Shown in pieces: positions 47,974 through 64,000 of a stretch of DNA of 64,000 nucleotides. The notes beneath the pieces were generated by a model. It had not been told where the DNA came from and ran no database searches. It saw nothing but the letters and a program-made list of their open reading frames with translations. The DNA comes from Cristatella mucedo (taxonomy: Eukaryota; Bryozoa; Phylactolaemata; Cristatellidae): positions 62,001 to 126,000 of the forward strand of contig WPIO01000113.1 in NCBI GenBank assembly GCA_009760855.2, written 5' to 3'. A program made the translations under genes and the position numbers. The stretch's first letter is position 1. Each line of letters starts with the position of its first letter.

Positions 47974-49744
47974 TGACCTACAAGGCCCGCCACGGCTTGG
48001 CTCCTTCATACCTAGCTGAACTACTGCATCAGTTTCAGCCTCTTTGCGCCCTCAGGTCCTGTGTGGACAATAAATGAGCTGTTCCATTCCTCTGCTTAAA
48101 GGCCGTTGGCGACAGAAGCTTTAGCTCTGCAGGTCCTAGACTGTGGAACTCGCTTCCAGAGTCCTTACACAACGACAACCACTCTCCTGCTGCCGACTAT
48201 GGCTCATCCTTTTCAGGGGTTCTGAGCTGCTACTTCCTTACTATGCTACCCACTACCTCAACTGCTCTCCTGACTCTGCAATGCTTCCCACTTTCTCTTT
48301 GTTTCGTGAGATGAAGTCTGTTGGCTACCGAATGCGTACCGAAAGTCGCTTAGGCTGTGAGTGCGCTGGCACTGCTCTGCAGTGGTTCAGGTCCTATCTC
48401 AGTGGGAGACTCCAGAGTGTTGACGTGAATGGACAAAGATCATCTGAGGTACCTCTAAAATATGGAGTACCTCAGGGCTCTGTGCTAGGTCCGGTCCTTT
48501 TCACCGTTTATACTCTCCCTCTCGCTGATGTGATTGCCAAGCACAATCTAGGCTTTCACTTCTATGCGGATGACACTCAGTTGTACCTTTGCTTTGATCC
48601 CTCCCAGCCTTCGAGCACCTCAAATTCTCTCAACTCACTTGCTGCATGCATTGATGACATCCGATCATGGATGGCAGCAAATTTTCTAAAACTAAACGAT
48701 GATAAAACTAACTTACTAGTTATGGGCAAACCTAGTGTTATTCAGAAATTGGAAAGGCTGACTTTCAAAATTGGCTCTGCCAGCATATCTCCAGTTGCAT
48801 CAGCTCGAAATCTAGGTGTCATATTCCAAAGCGACCTCTCGTTAGACGACCACATCAGCTCCACAGTCAAATCAGCCTATTTTCAGCTTCATAACATTGC
48901 TAAAATTAGGGCTTGTTTAGATAAGGATACCACGTCCAAGTTGGTCCATGCATTCGTGACATCTCGTCTCGACTTCTGCAACTCACTGCTTACTGGCCTA
49001 CCAGCATGTGCGATCAGGCGATTGCAGCTGGTGCAAAACTCTGCAGCTAGGCTTGTCTGTCGTGAGCGTCGCAGTTGCCACATTACTCCACTTCTCGCCG
49101 ACCTGCACTGGTTACCAGTCAAGCAACGTATTGACTTCAAGGTTTTGTCGCTCACTTTTAGGTCTCTTCATTCTATGGCTCCAGCCTATCTTTCAGATAT
49201 ACTACCCCATCAGGCAAAAGCATCGTACCACTCGCTTTTCGGAATCCAACAGTCTAGAAATACCTCGTACAAACCTTAAATCCTTTGGAGACCGTGCATT
49301 TAGCTCGTATGCTCCCACAGCCTGGAACTCCCTCCCGACCTGCATCAGAACATCCCCTGACCTGACCAGATTTAAAAGAAACTTAAAAACATACCTATTT
49401 AGGACAGCATTTAGTGGGTCCTTGTGATTCGTCCTCGATGTGCTTATGCGTGCTGACACTGTTCATGCTGCCACTAACCACATTTGCATGCTGACCCAGT
49501 GCATGTAACCCCTAACCATGTTATTCATTTTGTTTGTTTTTCAAGCATGATTTTACTTACTATTCTATTGCGTATCACTTTGCAGCAAATGTAAAGCGCC
49601 TAGAAAGAGATTAAGTTCTCTGAGGGTGCTTTATCAAGTGCAATATTATTATTATTATTATTATACAAAACTCTCCTGCGTAACACCCACAAAGTCTTTT
49701 TGACTTTGTGGAGTTACAGATGGAGATACATTACATTACATTAC
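47974..49744 (+). mobile_element. L2-B copy inserted in the L2-A copy, itself split
   Basis: Part one 47974-48366 (LTYKARHGLAPSYLAELLH to RTESRLGCECA); part two 49662-49744 resumes at TATACAAAACTC and ends in ATTACATTACATTAC. The family's join GAGTGCGC/TATACAAAAC is intact in other copies (for example 17352-17372). Confidence 0.85.
48367..49661 (+). mobile_element. L2-A copy (youngest layer), best-preserved RT
   Basis: 5'-truncated at GTALQWFRSYLSGRLQ. Then LKYGVPQGSVLGPVLF, FHFYADDTQLYLCFDPSQ (catalytic YADD), MAANFLKLNDDKTNLLVMGK, ARNLGVIFQSDLSLDDHISS, AFVTSRLDFCNSLLTGLPAC, RERRSCHITPLLADLHWLP and RSLHSMAPAYLSDILPHQAK. Open for about 300 codons before a frameshift near 49220. 3' UTR, hairpin and (ATT)n follow. 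The order of palm and thumb motifs and the WLP...APxYLSDL block place it in the CR1/L2 superfamily, L2 clade. Confidence 0.9.
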
Positions 49745-50131
49745 TGATATTACATCCAAATTGATCGATGCATTTGTAACGTCTCGTCTCTACTTATGTA
49801 GCTCACTGCTTGCTGGTCAACCGGCCTGTGCAATCAGGCACTCACAACTGGTGCAAAACTCGGCAGCTAGGCTTGTCTGTCGGGAGCGTCACTGTTACCA
49901 ATTCGCACCATCTCTGGCTCCACCCTACCTATCGGAGCTAGTCCTCCAACAGGCTAGGCGTGGTACCACCAGCTTTTCTGAATCAACTCGTTTACCTACA
50001 ACTCTTAAGAACCTCAAATCCAGTGGAAACCGTGTCTTTAGGTTCAAGGTTCAACTCTCGGGCTCTCGAGGCGTAGTCTCGCGTCAACTACCGAAGTTGC
50101 AGCCCTGAGCTCTGTCAGTCCTCTCGTTTGT

Positions 50132-51094
<963 letters not shown>

Positions 51095-51099
51095 TCCTT

Positions 51100-51208
51100 G
51101 ATATTACTCACCTTTCAGTTGCACTTCCCTTTGAAGCAAATGTAAAGCGCCTAGATAGAGATTGAGTTATCTGAGGGCGCTTTATCAAGTGCATTATTAT
51201 TATTATTA
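51100..51208 (+). mobile_element. L2-A terminal fragment
   Basis: TTACTCACCTTTCAGTTGC, hairpin (51147-51185), ATT tail. Confidence 0.8.
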
Positions 51209-51994
<786 letters not shown>

Positions 51995-52369
51995 CTCAAA
52001 AACCAAAAGCGCTGCTCAATGCTGTTGGCAATCCAGACGAATGCGCGAATGGCAAAAGCTCGACACTATAAATCTTTGTGAATACATGATTCAATTGATC
52101 TAGCATTTGCTTTCTGTCTTCCAAATCAATTACTAGTGTACCAAGATGAAAAAACATTGCATTGTATGGCTGGTGTGAAAGTAACAATAGTTTGTCTAGT
52201 TTCGTCATGCCTTAATAATGCAATTGTTCTTTTGCAGCAAAAACTATAAACATCCTGTTATAATTATATTAGTGATAACTCTATACATAATGGTTGTAAC
52301 AGTAGTCTCAATTCAAAACATTCTTTGTGCCTGGAGGCATTAATACCAATAAATATAAGAAATATAATT
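51995..52369. other. AT-rich intergenic, no gene seen
   Basis: Low GC, no repeat or frame of note. Confidence 0.5.
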
Positions 52370-52510
52370 CGTTTGTACAGCGCCCTCTGAAAACTGAAAA
52401 CTCTATTCAGGCGCTTCACAGATGCCGCGGAGCTTGACCCCACAACCTCGGCCAGATCTCGGTCAGGGTGAGCACCTTCACCACTGGGCCGAACAGTCCT
52501 ACTGTTACAT
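52370..52510 (-). mobile_element. SINE-L2 copy, reversed
   Basis: Reversed hairpin TACAGCGCCCTCTGAAAAC ... CAGGCGCTTCACAGATG, then reversed head (GGGTGAGCACCTTCACCACT) with the B-box region decayed. Confidence 0.65.
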
Positions 52511-52649
52511 TACTTTCAAAGAACCACACCCACACAACCTGAGCATCTAATTAAAAGATTGAATAAAATTTTTAAGCTATATTAACTGTTTCTATATAAC
52601 TATACCTTTTCAAAATGTATTTATAACCTGGCATAAATTATAACTGACA

Positions 52650-53195
52650 TAACTGGCTACCAGTCAAGCAACGGATCGAATTCAAGGTTTTGTCGCTCAC
52701 TTTTAGGTCACTTCATTCTTTGGCTCCAACCTATCTCTCAGATCTACTCTCCCACCAGGCCAAGCATCGTACCACCAGCTTTTCGGAATCCAACAGCCTA
52801 CCAATACCTCGTACAAACCTCAAATCCTTTGGAGACCGTGCATTTAGTTCTTATGCTCCCAAAGCCTGGAACTCCCTCCCGACCTACGTCAGAACATCCC
52901 CTGACTTGACCACATTTAAAAAGAACTTAAAAACACCTATTTAGGACAGCATTTAGTGGGTCCCTGCGATTCGTCCTTCATGTGCTTATGCGTGCTGACA
53001 CTGTGCATGCTGCCACTAACCACATTTGTATGCTGGCCCTGTGCATGTCACCCCTAACCATGTTATTCATGTTGTTTATCAAGCATGATATTACTCACCA
53101 TTCAATTGCATTTCCCTTTGCAGCAAATGTAAAGCACCTAGAGAGAGATTGAGTCCTCTGAGGGCGCTTCATCAAGTGCATTATTATTATTACTA
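52650..53195 (+). mobile_element. L2-A 3' part
   Basis: WLPVKQRIEFKVLSLTFRSL, APTYLSDLLSHQAKHRTTSF, NLKSFGDRAFSSYAPKAWNS, 3' UTR, hairpin and ATT tail. The frame is open over 84 codons, one of the less decayed C-terminal copies. Confidence 0.85.
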
Positions 53196-53209
53196 GCAGG
53201 CGTATGAAA

Positions 53210-53490
53210 TCTGACCCACAACGATCGGACAAGTGAGATGCGAACTAAGCCAGTGCCTCGTCTGTCAGACCGAAAACTATTCTCAATTATTCGAGTAGAA
53301 TATCGTGATCAATAGTGTCGAAGGCAGCTGATAGATCTTGCAGCACTACGGCAGTGACATTCCCGTCATCGCTGCTTCACAGGTTGTCATTGATTACACG
53401 GTGAAGAGCCGTTTCAGCTATGTGCTGCCACCTAAGCCCCGACTGAAATGTATCTGACAATTTATTATTTTCAATGTGTGCTATAAGCTA
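53210..53490 (-). mobile_element. LINE RT fragment with DLSAAFDTIDH, reversed
   Basis: The minus strand encodes QSGLRWQHIAETALHRVIND and VVLQDLSAAFDTIDHDILLE, the RT motif with catalytic Asp upstream of YADD. Contains stops. Likely L2-B or a relative. Confidence 0.75.
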
Positions 53491-53499
53491 CTTAGCTAC

Positions 53500-53775
53500 A
53501 CAATGTAATGTAATGTATCTCCTTCTGTAACTCCACAAAGTCATAAAGACCACGTGGGTGTTACGCAGGAGAGTTTTGTATAGCGCACTCACAGCCTAAG
53601 CGGCTTTTGGTACGCATTCGGTAGCCAACAGACTTGGTCTCACGCAACAAAGAGAAAGTGGGAAGCATAGCAGAGTCAGGAGAGCAGTTGAGGTAGTGAG
53701 TACCATGGAAGTAGCAGCTCAAAACCGCTGAAAAAGATGAGCCATAGTCGGCAGCAGGAGAGTAGTTGCAACAGC
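53500..53775 (-). mobile_element. L2-B LINE 3' end, reversed
   Basis: Reversed ATTAC tail (ACACAATGTAATGTAATG), then CTCCACAAAGTCATAAAG and the family 3' UTR to GCCATAGTCGGCAGC. Confidence 0.85.
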
Positions 53776-54109
53776 GACTGCGATGCAAACATGTTAACAT
53801 CTCCAGCAGTTTCGTATCCCACGCTGGCAGGGTAAATGACGATCCGCTTTACAGCGCCCGACCGGCTAGGCAACTAGGTCATCGATGGCGTCTTCGGAGG
53901 CTACCCCTCAGCGGTCCTTCACCGGCGCCCGATTATCTCAGCATCCGTGTCGCCAAATTCAAAAATATACTCGCTGCAGCAGCCCTTCAAAGCTCATAAT
54001 CATGATCCTAGTCTGAACTAGCCCCTGCAATCTAGTCCGAATAATACTTAATCTCATAATCATTCAAATACCGGCACCACCCCATTGAAAAAACATGGTG
54101 TAATAAATA
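53776..54109. other. Intergenic, no gene seen
   Basis: Unique-looking sequence. Confidence 0.5.
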
Positions 54110-54272
54110 CTTGCTGATTTAACAGCCCTTTTTGTATAGAGACAGAAGAGCCATTACGGCTATCGCGAAATACAGGATCGCCCACCGCAGGATTCGAACC
54201 CACGACCTCGGGACCTCGGACCTCGGGACCTCGGTCGTGAAAAGCAACCGCCTTACCTAGTGAGCCATCGTG
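54110..54272 (-). mobile_element. SINE-T copy, reversed, expanded head
   Basis: Reversed body and B box (GGATTCGAACC, 54192-54202). Then a small tandem array of GACCTCGG units (54203-54238) where other copies have one or two, then the A-box end GCCTTACCTAGTGAGCCAT. Confidence 0.8.
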
Positions 54273-54329
54273 TTGTTCTATTATGAAACAAGTTTGCTTC
54301 TGAAGTATTATCAGCAGACCTTCTGAGCA

Positions 54330-54451
<122 letters not shown>

Positions 54452-54939
54452 TGGGAAAATAGCTAGCACTTCGTAACCATAAAAATACTGGACAAGCATT
54501 TTTCAAAAATTGTATCAGTGCAGAATAATAATTAAATTTCCTTTAGCACAAAAAATCTATTTCTAGACACTTATGATAGGCTAGAATAAAAATAAAGATT
54601 AGTTCACAATCTCATCACTCATTGGTACGCAAAGAATAGTTCTTACGGAAGGAGCAAAGTGGGTTCAGGTACTCTCACTTTAATATCAATTTAAGGACAC
54701 TTTTACAAACGTTCCGAATCTGGTTTTGCTCTCAAATTCCCTAGGCCAAAAGCCCAGCGCTCGTATTGGTGCTAGCTGCCATGTGCGAAATACCGGCTAG
54801 GCTTGAGCCTTGATTCACGGCTAACGAGTAGTAGGTGAACAGTAAATACACGCATGAATTCTGAAGGTAGGTGAACGCGGAGGCAATAAAGACCTCAGGT
54901 ACCTTAATAAAATAATGTTTGCAATCTTATAGACTACTA
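54452..54939. other. AT-rich intergenic, no gene seen
   Basis: No supported feature. Confidence 0.5.
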
Positions 54940-54944
54940 ATAAA

Positions 54945-55215
54945 TATACATTTGTATAGTTCTCTCAAGAGAACTGAATCTCTTTCTAGGCACTTTACAG
55001 ATGCTACATAGGAAGCACCAGCAAATGATTAGTGATAACATCCGCAGGCAGCAGGCGCAGTCTAAGCAGGTGCCTGTACACGAAAGACGAATCATTAAGA
55101 TCCACCAAATTCTTTAATTAACAGCTTTGTTTTAAGCTTCTTGTTTTTAAATGCAGTCGTGTCAGGGGACTTTGTGACGTACGTCGGTTGTGAGTTTCGA
55201 GCTTTAAGAGCATAC
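54945..55215 (-). mobile_element. L2-A-like 3' fragment, reversed
   Basis: GTATAGTTCTCTCAAGAGAACTGAATC..., CTAGGCACTTTACAGATG and a 3' UTR ending near the KAWNSLP region (GTTGTGAGTTTCGAGC). Confidence 0.65.
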
Positions 55216-55732
55216 TTATGCAAAACTATGCCCAATCCATAGACTAAAGCAGTCTATTCGACAGCAACGCAGGACTAAATGTGTACAGAACCAGCCATAT
55301 TGTACCGCTCTCACAGCTCGACGCCCAGAGCACAACTGGACTGACTATTACGCGACTTGTACTTTTTCCCGATCAAAGATTATATAATGTTACCAATTCC
55401 TGATTATTGCAATTCCGGAACTCCTCTTAAGTAATAATCTGCTGAAAATTTCAACATTAAGATGTCAGTTCGTCATTAGACTCCTGATTTGAGGGCATAT
55501 GAATTTAAGACATGGACTCCAAGCGATTTTAGTTGGCCAGCTGCGCAGCTGATTAACTATGACGACGGTAGCCGAAGGACACCTGGCTACAAACTTGCTG
55601 AGCGGCATCCACGTCCGGAGAGTACTAAGCCAAAAAACAGCGCTCGTAACGATGCAAGTCTACGCCAACGCGCGACGAATACGGATACCGCCCTACTGCA
55701 GCGCTGTGACCGTGTGCAGTACTAATGCTACC
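55216..55732. other. Intergenic, no gene seen
   Basis: Unique-looking; short frames only. Confidence 0.5.
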
Positions 55733-55830
55733 CTTTACAGCGCATGTAAAGTGCCTAGAAAGACATTAAGTTCTTTGAGAGCGCTATACAGATGTATTTT
55801 TAGTGTTATTTTATTTTATTATTATTATCA
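55733..55830 (+). mobile_element. L2-like terminal fragment
   Basis: CCCTTTACAGCGCATGTAAAG, hairpin, AGCGCTATACAGATG, ATT-rich tail. Confidence 0.65.
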
Positions 55831-55849
55831 TTATAAGCGCTAGTTGTTA

Positions 55850-56096
55850 GGCGATAACCTGACTGCACGCCACTCCGTTCTCGACGTACGACTCTTGGAG
55901 GCGACCTCTGCCGCCGGCTCGCCATTGGCTAGACGTCCCCAATCCGCTTCCGTCTGCGTGATCGGTAGGTGCCAGTGCAGGCTGCATTAAACAGCTTCTC
56001 CTTCGGGTTCGCGTTCTAGCCGCCACTTTTTTTTAGACTCGCTGATTGCAAGCGTTGGTTTGCTATCATATTTTTAGAAGCTCGTGAATCATAAGA
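55850..56096 (+). promoter_or_regulatory. Probable GAPDH promoter and 5' leader
   Basis: CpG-containing sequence directly upstream of the start codon, with an inverted CCAAT box (CCATTGGCT at 55922-55930), a GACGTC palindrome (55932-55937) and no clear TATA box. Two acceptor-like pyrimidine-AG sites occur before the ATG (near 56036 and 56076), so an untranslated first exon or trans-splicing is possible. Position is the main evidence. Confidence 0.4.
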
Positions 56097-60292
<4,196 letters not shown>

Positions 60293-60599
60293 GTTTGTAG
60301 TGCTGTTGACATCAATCCCAGTGGTGGCTCTATTGCTAATTGAGGTGACCGGTACCATTGCAGTGTAGAACGATGCTTGCAAGTCTCACTTTGTGCAACG
60401 TGCTCTTGATTCTCCACTTTTGTATTGTCTTTGCTGAAACGCTGTACGTGTAGACTATTTCGTGTGAAATGAAATACATGCTGTGTTGTGCTGCGTGTGG
60501 CTGTTATTTCACCTTTGGTCCGTAGGGTATGGCAGCAGTTGGTGTAGTCCTGCAAGCAGCTATATATTTCGCAGTGAATGGGGCATCATATCGGCTGAC

Positions 60600-60836
60600 A
60601 TGTAATGTAATGTATCTCCGTCTGTAACTCACCGAAGACTATGTGGGTGTTACAAGAGAGCTTTGTATATCGCACTCACAGTCTGAGCTGCTTTCGGTAC
60701 ACATTCGCTAGTCAACAGACCTCAATCTCACGCTGCAAAGAGAAAGCCAGAAGCATAGCTGAGCAGTTAAGGTAGTGAGTAGTCTGGAAGTAGCAGCTCA
60801 TAAGCACTGGAAAGTATGTGCCATAGTCGGCAGACA
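60600..60836 (-). mobile_element. L2-B LINE 3' end, reversed
   Basis: ATGTAATGTAATGTATCTCC tail, GTGGGTGTTACAAGAG, 3' UTR to GCCATAGTCGGCAG. Confidence 0.8.
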
Positions 60837-61159
60837 TGTAAGCAATATGTACTCGAAAGGATATAGCCTAGCTGAGCAGTTATTTCGTATGCATTCGGTG
60901 TGAACAGCAGTTCTGTTAAGAGCAGATGACTGCAGCTTAGGGTATGTCCAAGTTATTTCGGGTGGTGACGTCAAGTTTTTCTTACGATATAATGTCAGGA
61001 TATCCACTATATTCACTTGGAAAGAACATGCCGGTAAGTGACAATTTGATAAATCAAAGGTTGGTATGAAATGTGGCCATGGTCAAAAGAGATCACCTCA
61101 TTTATTAACTGAAAGCATCCAGTACAAATGGCGAAAAGGTATTGGCCGTTCAAAATGTA

Positions 61160-61255
61160 CAATGTAATAATAATAATGAAGCATTTATTATAGCGCCCTC
61201 AGAGAACTCAATCTCTTTCTAGGCATTTCACAGTTGCTGTAAAGGAAGCATGTAG
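61160..61255 (-). mobile_element. L2-A terminal fragment, reversed
   Basis: AATAATAATGAAGC, ATAGCGCCCTCAGAGAACTC ... AGGCATTTCACAGTTGC. Confidence 0.75.
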
Positions 61256-61954
61256 TCAGCGTAGACGTTCGAGAAGCACTAAGAAAAGAAGGTGACGAAG
61301 GAGAGGAAATGAAGATGCTAGGAAGTACTGGCGGCCAGAGGCGCAGGGCAGCGAGGACTACGAGGCGTCATGCCGTGCGGCTACTGCGGGGGTGCCTGCA
61401 ATCGCGGTGGCGAGATTGAACGGCGCGGCAGATTCGAAAGCAGCGGTGGTGAGCCGATGAGTCACCACTCACTAGGCGGCGGACTGCCGGAGCGATCTCC
61501 AGCGCGGGCGCCCTGCTTCGGGAGAGCCGGCAGCGAACCTAGACCGCGCCCGCCGTCGTCCTTGCCTCGCGCAGGCGCTCAGCGTCCGCTCGAGGCGAGC
61601 AGCGTCTTGGGATATCGAGCGCTTTTCAAGCGCTTTCGCTCACGTCGACGCCGCGTTTACGCGCGAAGCCTCGTTAAGAGGGACCGAATGTACTGCCGAA
61701 ACTGCAGCCGGCTTACCAGCTCTCGGCCTGTGACGGGAGGCATCATTATGTGCAGGCTGAGCTGACGGTAATTGGTATGCCAGCTCTAGCTCTGCTAGCT
61801 AGTGCGTTATCTGGCTGACTCAAGTGACTCGGTAGCTCACTCCCTTCTCTTCTGCTCTCCCAGCTGGACGGACGCTCATCCTGGACATTGCTTCTCTGAC
61901 TAACTTTTACCAAGTCATTGGCATGTCGCACGAATGCAAAAGAGTTATCCTTAT
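61256..61954. other. CpG-rich intergenic stretch
   Basis: 61320-61760 is CpG-rich. The 131-codon frame at 61370-61765 is Arg/Ser/Gly-rich without a recognisable domain. Confidence 0.35.
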
Positions 61955-62122
61955 GGTGAGCCGTCATGGCACTAGGTAAGACGATTGCTTTCACGACCTC
62001 AGTCCCGAGGTCGTGGGTTCAATTCCAGAGGTGGGCGATACTTTATCGCCACTGCAAGCGGTGGTGATAGCCATAAAGGCTCTTGTGTCGCTTTACAAAA
62101 AGAGGCTGTTTAATCAGCTAGG
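61955..62122 (+). mobile_element. SINE-T copy
   Basis: GTGAGCCGTCATGGCACTAG, GACCTCAGTCCCGAGG, B box GGTTCAATTCC (62017-62027), body and CAAAAAGAGGCTGTTTAATC. Confidence 0.8.
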
Positions 62123-62324
62123 ATGGGGATGCTGCTTGTAGGAAATGAGCAGGCTAAGAAAATGGCAGCTTAAGAAAGGCCCCCGTCAAGGAAATTGTAT
62201 CAAGAGCTACAGGAATGCAACGTTGTAATACTTGCACATACTATTTTTTGAACTCTTTTACTAACCCGCGAAGCTGCCTAGCAAGAAACGTTGCCCGACA
62301 ACTGTTCACACCCAATACGCTAAC

Positions 62325-62540
62325 CTTATGCGTGCTGACACTGTGCATGCTGCCACTAAACCACATTTGCATGCTGACCCTGTGCATGTCACCCCTAACC
62401 ATGTTATTCATTTTGTTTGTTTTTCAAGCATGATTTTACTTACCATTTAATTACATTTCCCTTTGCGGCAAATGTAAAGCGCCTAGAAAGAGATTGAGTT
62501 CTCTGAGGGCGCTTTATCAAGTACATTATTATTATTATTA
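62325..62540 (+). mobile_element. L2-A terminal fragment
   Basis: GCGTGCTGACACTGTGCATG, 3' UTR, hairpin (62476-62517) and (ATT)n. Confidence 0.85.
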
Positions 62541-62597
62541 TAACCCAGGCTTTTGCGAAGTACATTATTATTATTATTATAACCCAGGCTTTTGCGA
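62520..62597 (+). repeat. 39-bp tandem duplication of an L2-A tail plus flank
   Basis: AGTACATT(ATT)n AACCCAGGCTTTTGCGA occurs twice in a row, unit about 39 bp, apparently exact. Confidence 0.85.
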
Positions 62598-62651
62598 GCA
62601 CGATGTGTAACAAATATCGCGAATCCTGCGGAGTGAATATTTTTCGGCCAG

Positions 62652-62717
62652 CAGTCAGTAAAAGGCCGAAATGTTTATATATATATATATATAAACATTT
62701 CGGCTTTTAACTGACTG
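62652..62717. repeat. 66-bp palindrome with AT core
   Basis: Arms of about 27 bp (CAGTCAGT...CCGAAATGTTTAT and its reverse complement) around an (AT)n centre, with one small offset. Confidence 0.9.
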
Positions 62718-62960
62718 AATATATATATATATATATATAGAGCTAAACATATTTGTATATATAAATATATTTGTATATATATACATATATATATATACAT
62801 ATATATATATATACAAATACATAAACAAAAATATATTTGTATATATATACAAATATTTCTTATTACATAATATATAACTCATAATAATACTATATGTAAA
62901 TAAAATCTTTCGTACTATATAGCTCAAATATTTCGGTATATATATATAAATATATGTACA
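62718..62960. repeat. AT-rich palindromic/microsatellite block
   Basis: Runs of TATATA mixed with repeated AAATATATTTGTATATATA motifs in both orientations. Confidence 0.85.
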
Positions 62961-63448
62961 AGATTCCTAAAAACCAAGGGATTCTGTTGTTTTCCGTATT
63001 GCTGGTGCTTAGGCTTACGAGGAAGAAAAGGCCACTTCCCAACAAAGCCGACGAATTCTTGTGAAGCTACCAATCAGCTACCAATCAGCGGAGAGCTCGT
63101 CGGAGAGAGTAGTGAGCTGCAGTGGGTGGGGCAAAAAGTCGACAGACGAAGCGGCAGCAAACGAGCGCAGCGAAAAATTAACTAACTGCAGCTGGACACA
63201 AATTTCGTTCAATTCAGCTTTCGCGGACGGCTCGCATGCCTGCATAGCCCAGGGCGAGCGCAAAACCACGGGCTGCCGCGAGCGGTAACCGCCATGCCGA
63301 GATAGAACAGCCGCTTGTGGGTAGATAACGGCGGTAGTCGAAAAGGCGCACATTGAGCGGGCAACCGCCAGCTCTGGCAGCACGTCTGCGGCTGCGCGCC
63401 GCTCGCTGTACGGTATCCGTTCCGGCCGCTGCCTTCGGTGAGCTCATG
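62961..63448. other. Intergenic, no gene recognised
   Basis: GC-moderate; a short direct repeat (CTACCAATCAG twice, 63068-63088). No coding evidence. Confidence 0.45.
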
Positions 63449-63590
63449 TCGGCTGATTTAGCAGCCTCATTTGTGTAGCGGTAGAAGAGTCTTGACGGCT
63501 ATCGTCACCGCTTGTACTTGGGCAATAAAGGATTGTGCACTGAAGAATTCGAACCCGACCACGGTCGTGAAGAGTGAGCACGTATCGCGT
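63449..63590 (-). mobile_element. SINE-T copy, reversed and diverged
   Basis: TCGGCTGATTTAGCAGCC, GTAGAAGAGTCTTGACGGC, reversed B box GAATTCGAACC, CGACCACGGTCGTGAAG. Confidence 0.7.
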
Positions 63591-64000
63591 CCGAATCATC
63601 CTCCGGAGAGCGCCACTTGGACAAAGACTAAAAAGGATTCTTGTCTAGCGCGAACTAGCGTGTGCAAGTTCATGGTGAGCGAGGGGCTTAGTCATTTAGT
63701 GAGGGTGCAATGATATTCTTAGAGTTGCTGAGGTGGCAGCCTTCCTGGATGTGTCTAGCGTCGCGCGGCTCGTGCTCAGCGTGAGACTTTGGGCTCTTTT
63801 GAATTGGGATGTGCATTTCTTTGCAGGCGGACGGACGCGGAAGCTTCCGGTCGGAGGGGTGAGGACGTCCCCCACACCCGTGACTTTGTAAACGTTAAAT
63901 GCGAGCATTACGAAAATGCGCTAGCGAGTACCCGCGAACAATTTAAGAAAAATCAACTTGGACATGCGAGGTGAAACTTGTTCGAATATTCCTGACTATT
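63591..64000. other. Window end, no gene recognised
   Basis: Short frames on both strands without domains. Confidence 0.45.

Larger units (their letters stand above)
47046..50042 (+). mobile_element. L2-A copy (oldest layer) hosting a nested stack
   Basis: The outermost element occupies 47046-47973 and 49745-50042. The first part has RT motifs KKASLGEESLSCFRPVSL, ERVVANQLNSYIE, FHFYADDTQLDLCF, NLLVVGKPGV and ISSTVNSALFQLHNIAKIRACL. The second resumes at TSKLIDAFVTSRL and runs to RLVCRERH and NLKSSGNRVF. Frameshifted and stop-containing. Confidence 0.85.

Noticed and set aside
48143-49279. 378-codon open frame joining unknown sequence to reverse transcriptase
   Set aside because: It is an L2-B 3' end fused by insertion to a truncated L2-A RT, and it shifts frame near 49220. 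Not an intact gene.
61370-61765. 131-codon frame with several cysteines near its start (CGYCGGACN)
   Set aside because: Low-complexity Arg/Ser/Gly sequence from CpG-rich DNA, with no recognisable domain.

Overview
The window is nuclear DNA from an animal. It holds two protein-coding genes broken by GT-AG introns, both on the + strand, set in DNA dominated by degraded non-LTR retrotransposons, tRNA-headed SINEs and long microsatellites. The proteins are clearly metazoan. Their character, together with the abundant L2-type LINEs, suggests a bilaterian invertebrate, perhaps lophotrochozoan. I cannot name a species.

Region 1 (about 300-37,600) is one large gene for a group I-like metabotropic glutamate receptor (class C GPCR). 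I assembled eight coding exons by matching splice sites, reading phase and family motifs: 514-1387, 14179-14425, 14633-14877, 20740-20989, 23894-24098, 29806-29932, 31380-32313 and 35934-36927. They sum to 3,876 nt, or 1,291 residues: signal peptide, Venus-flytrap domain, nine-cysteine domain, 7TM domain and a long Ser/Ala-rich tail. Intron 1 alone is 12.8 kb.

Region 2 (about 37,600-55,850) is intergenic. It contains retroelement fragments, CpG-rich stretches without a recognisable gene, a very long CT/CTGT tract, and a three-level nest of LINEs at 47,046-50,042.

Region 3 (56,097-60,292) is a compact nine-exon gene for cytosolic GAPDH: 1,008 nt, 335 residues, all catalytic motifs intact. The final 3.7 kb holds repeats, CpG-rich DNA and an AT-rich palindromic block.

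The most interesting features are: a tRNA-headed SINE family whose 3' end copies the terminal hairpin of the resident L2 elements, implying LINE-SINE parasitism; an exact 190-bp tandem duplication spanning a receptor splice acceptor and the start of its exon; a LINE tail lying at a receptor splice donor; a stop codon embedded in the last donor, which would give a short-tail receptor if the intron is retained; and a strictly periodic 20-bp minisatellite with CACGTG every 40 bp. All functional statements are inferred from sequence alone.
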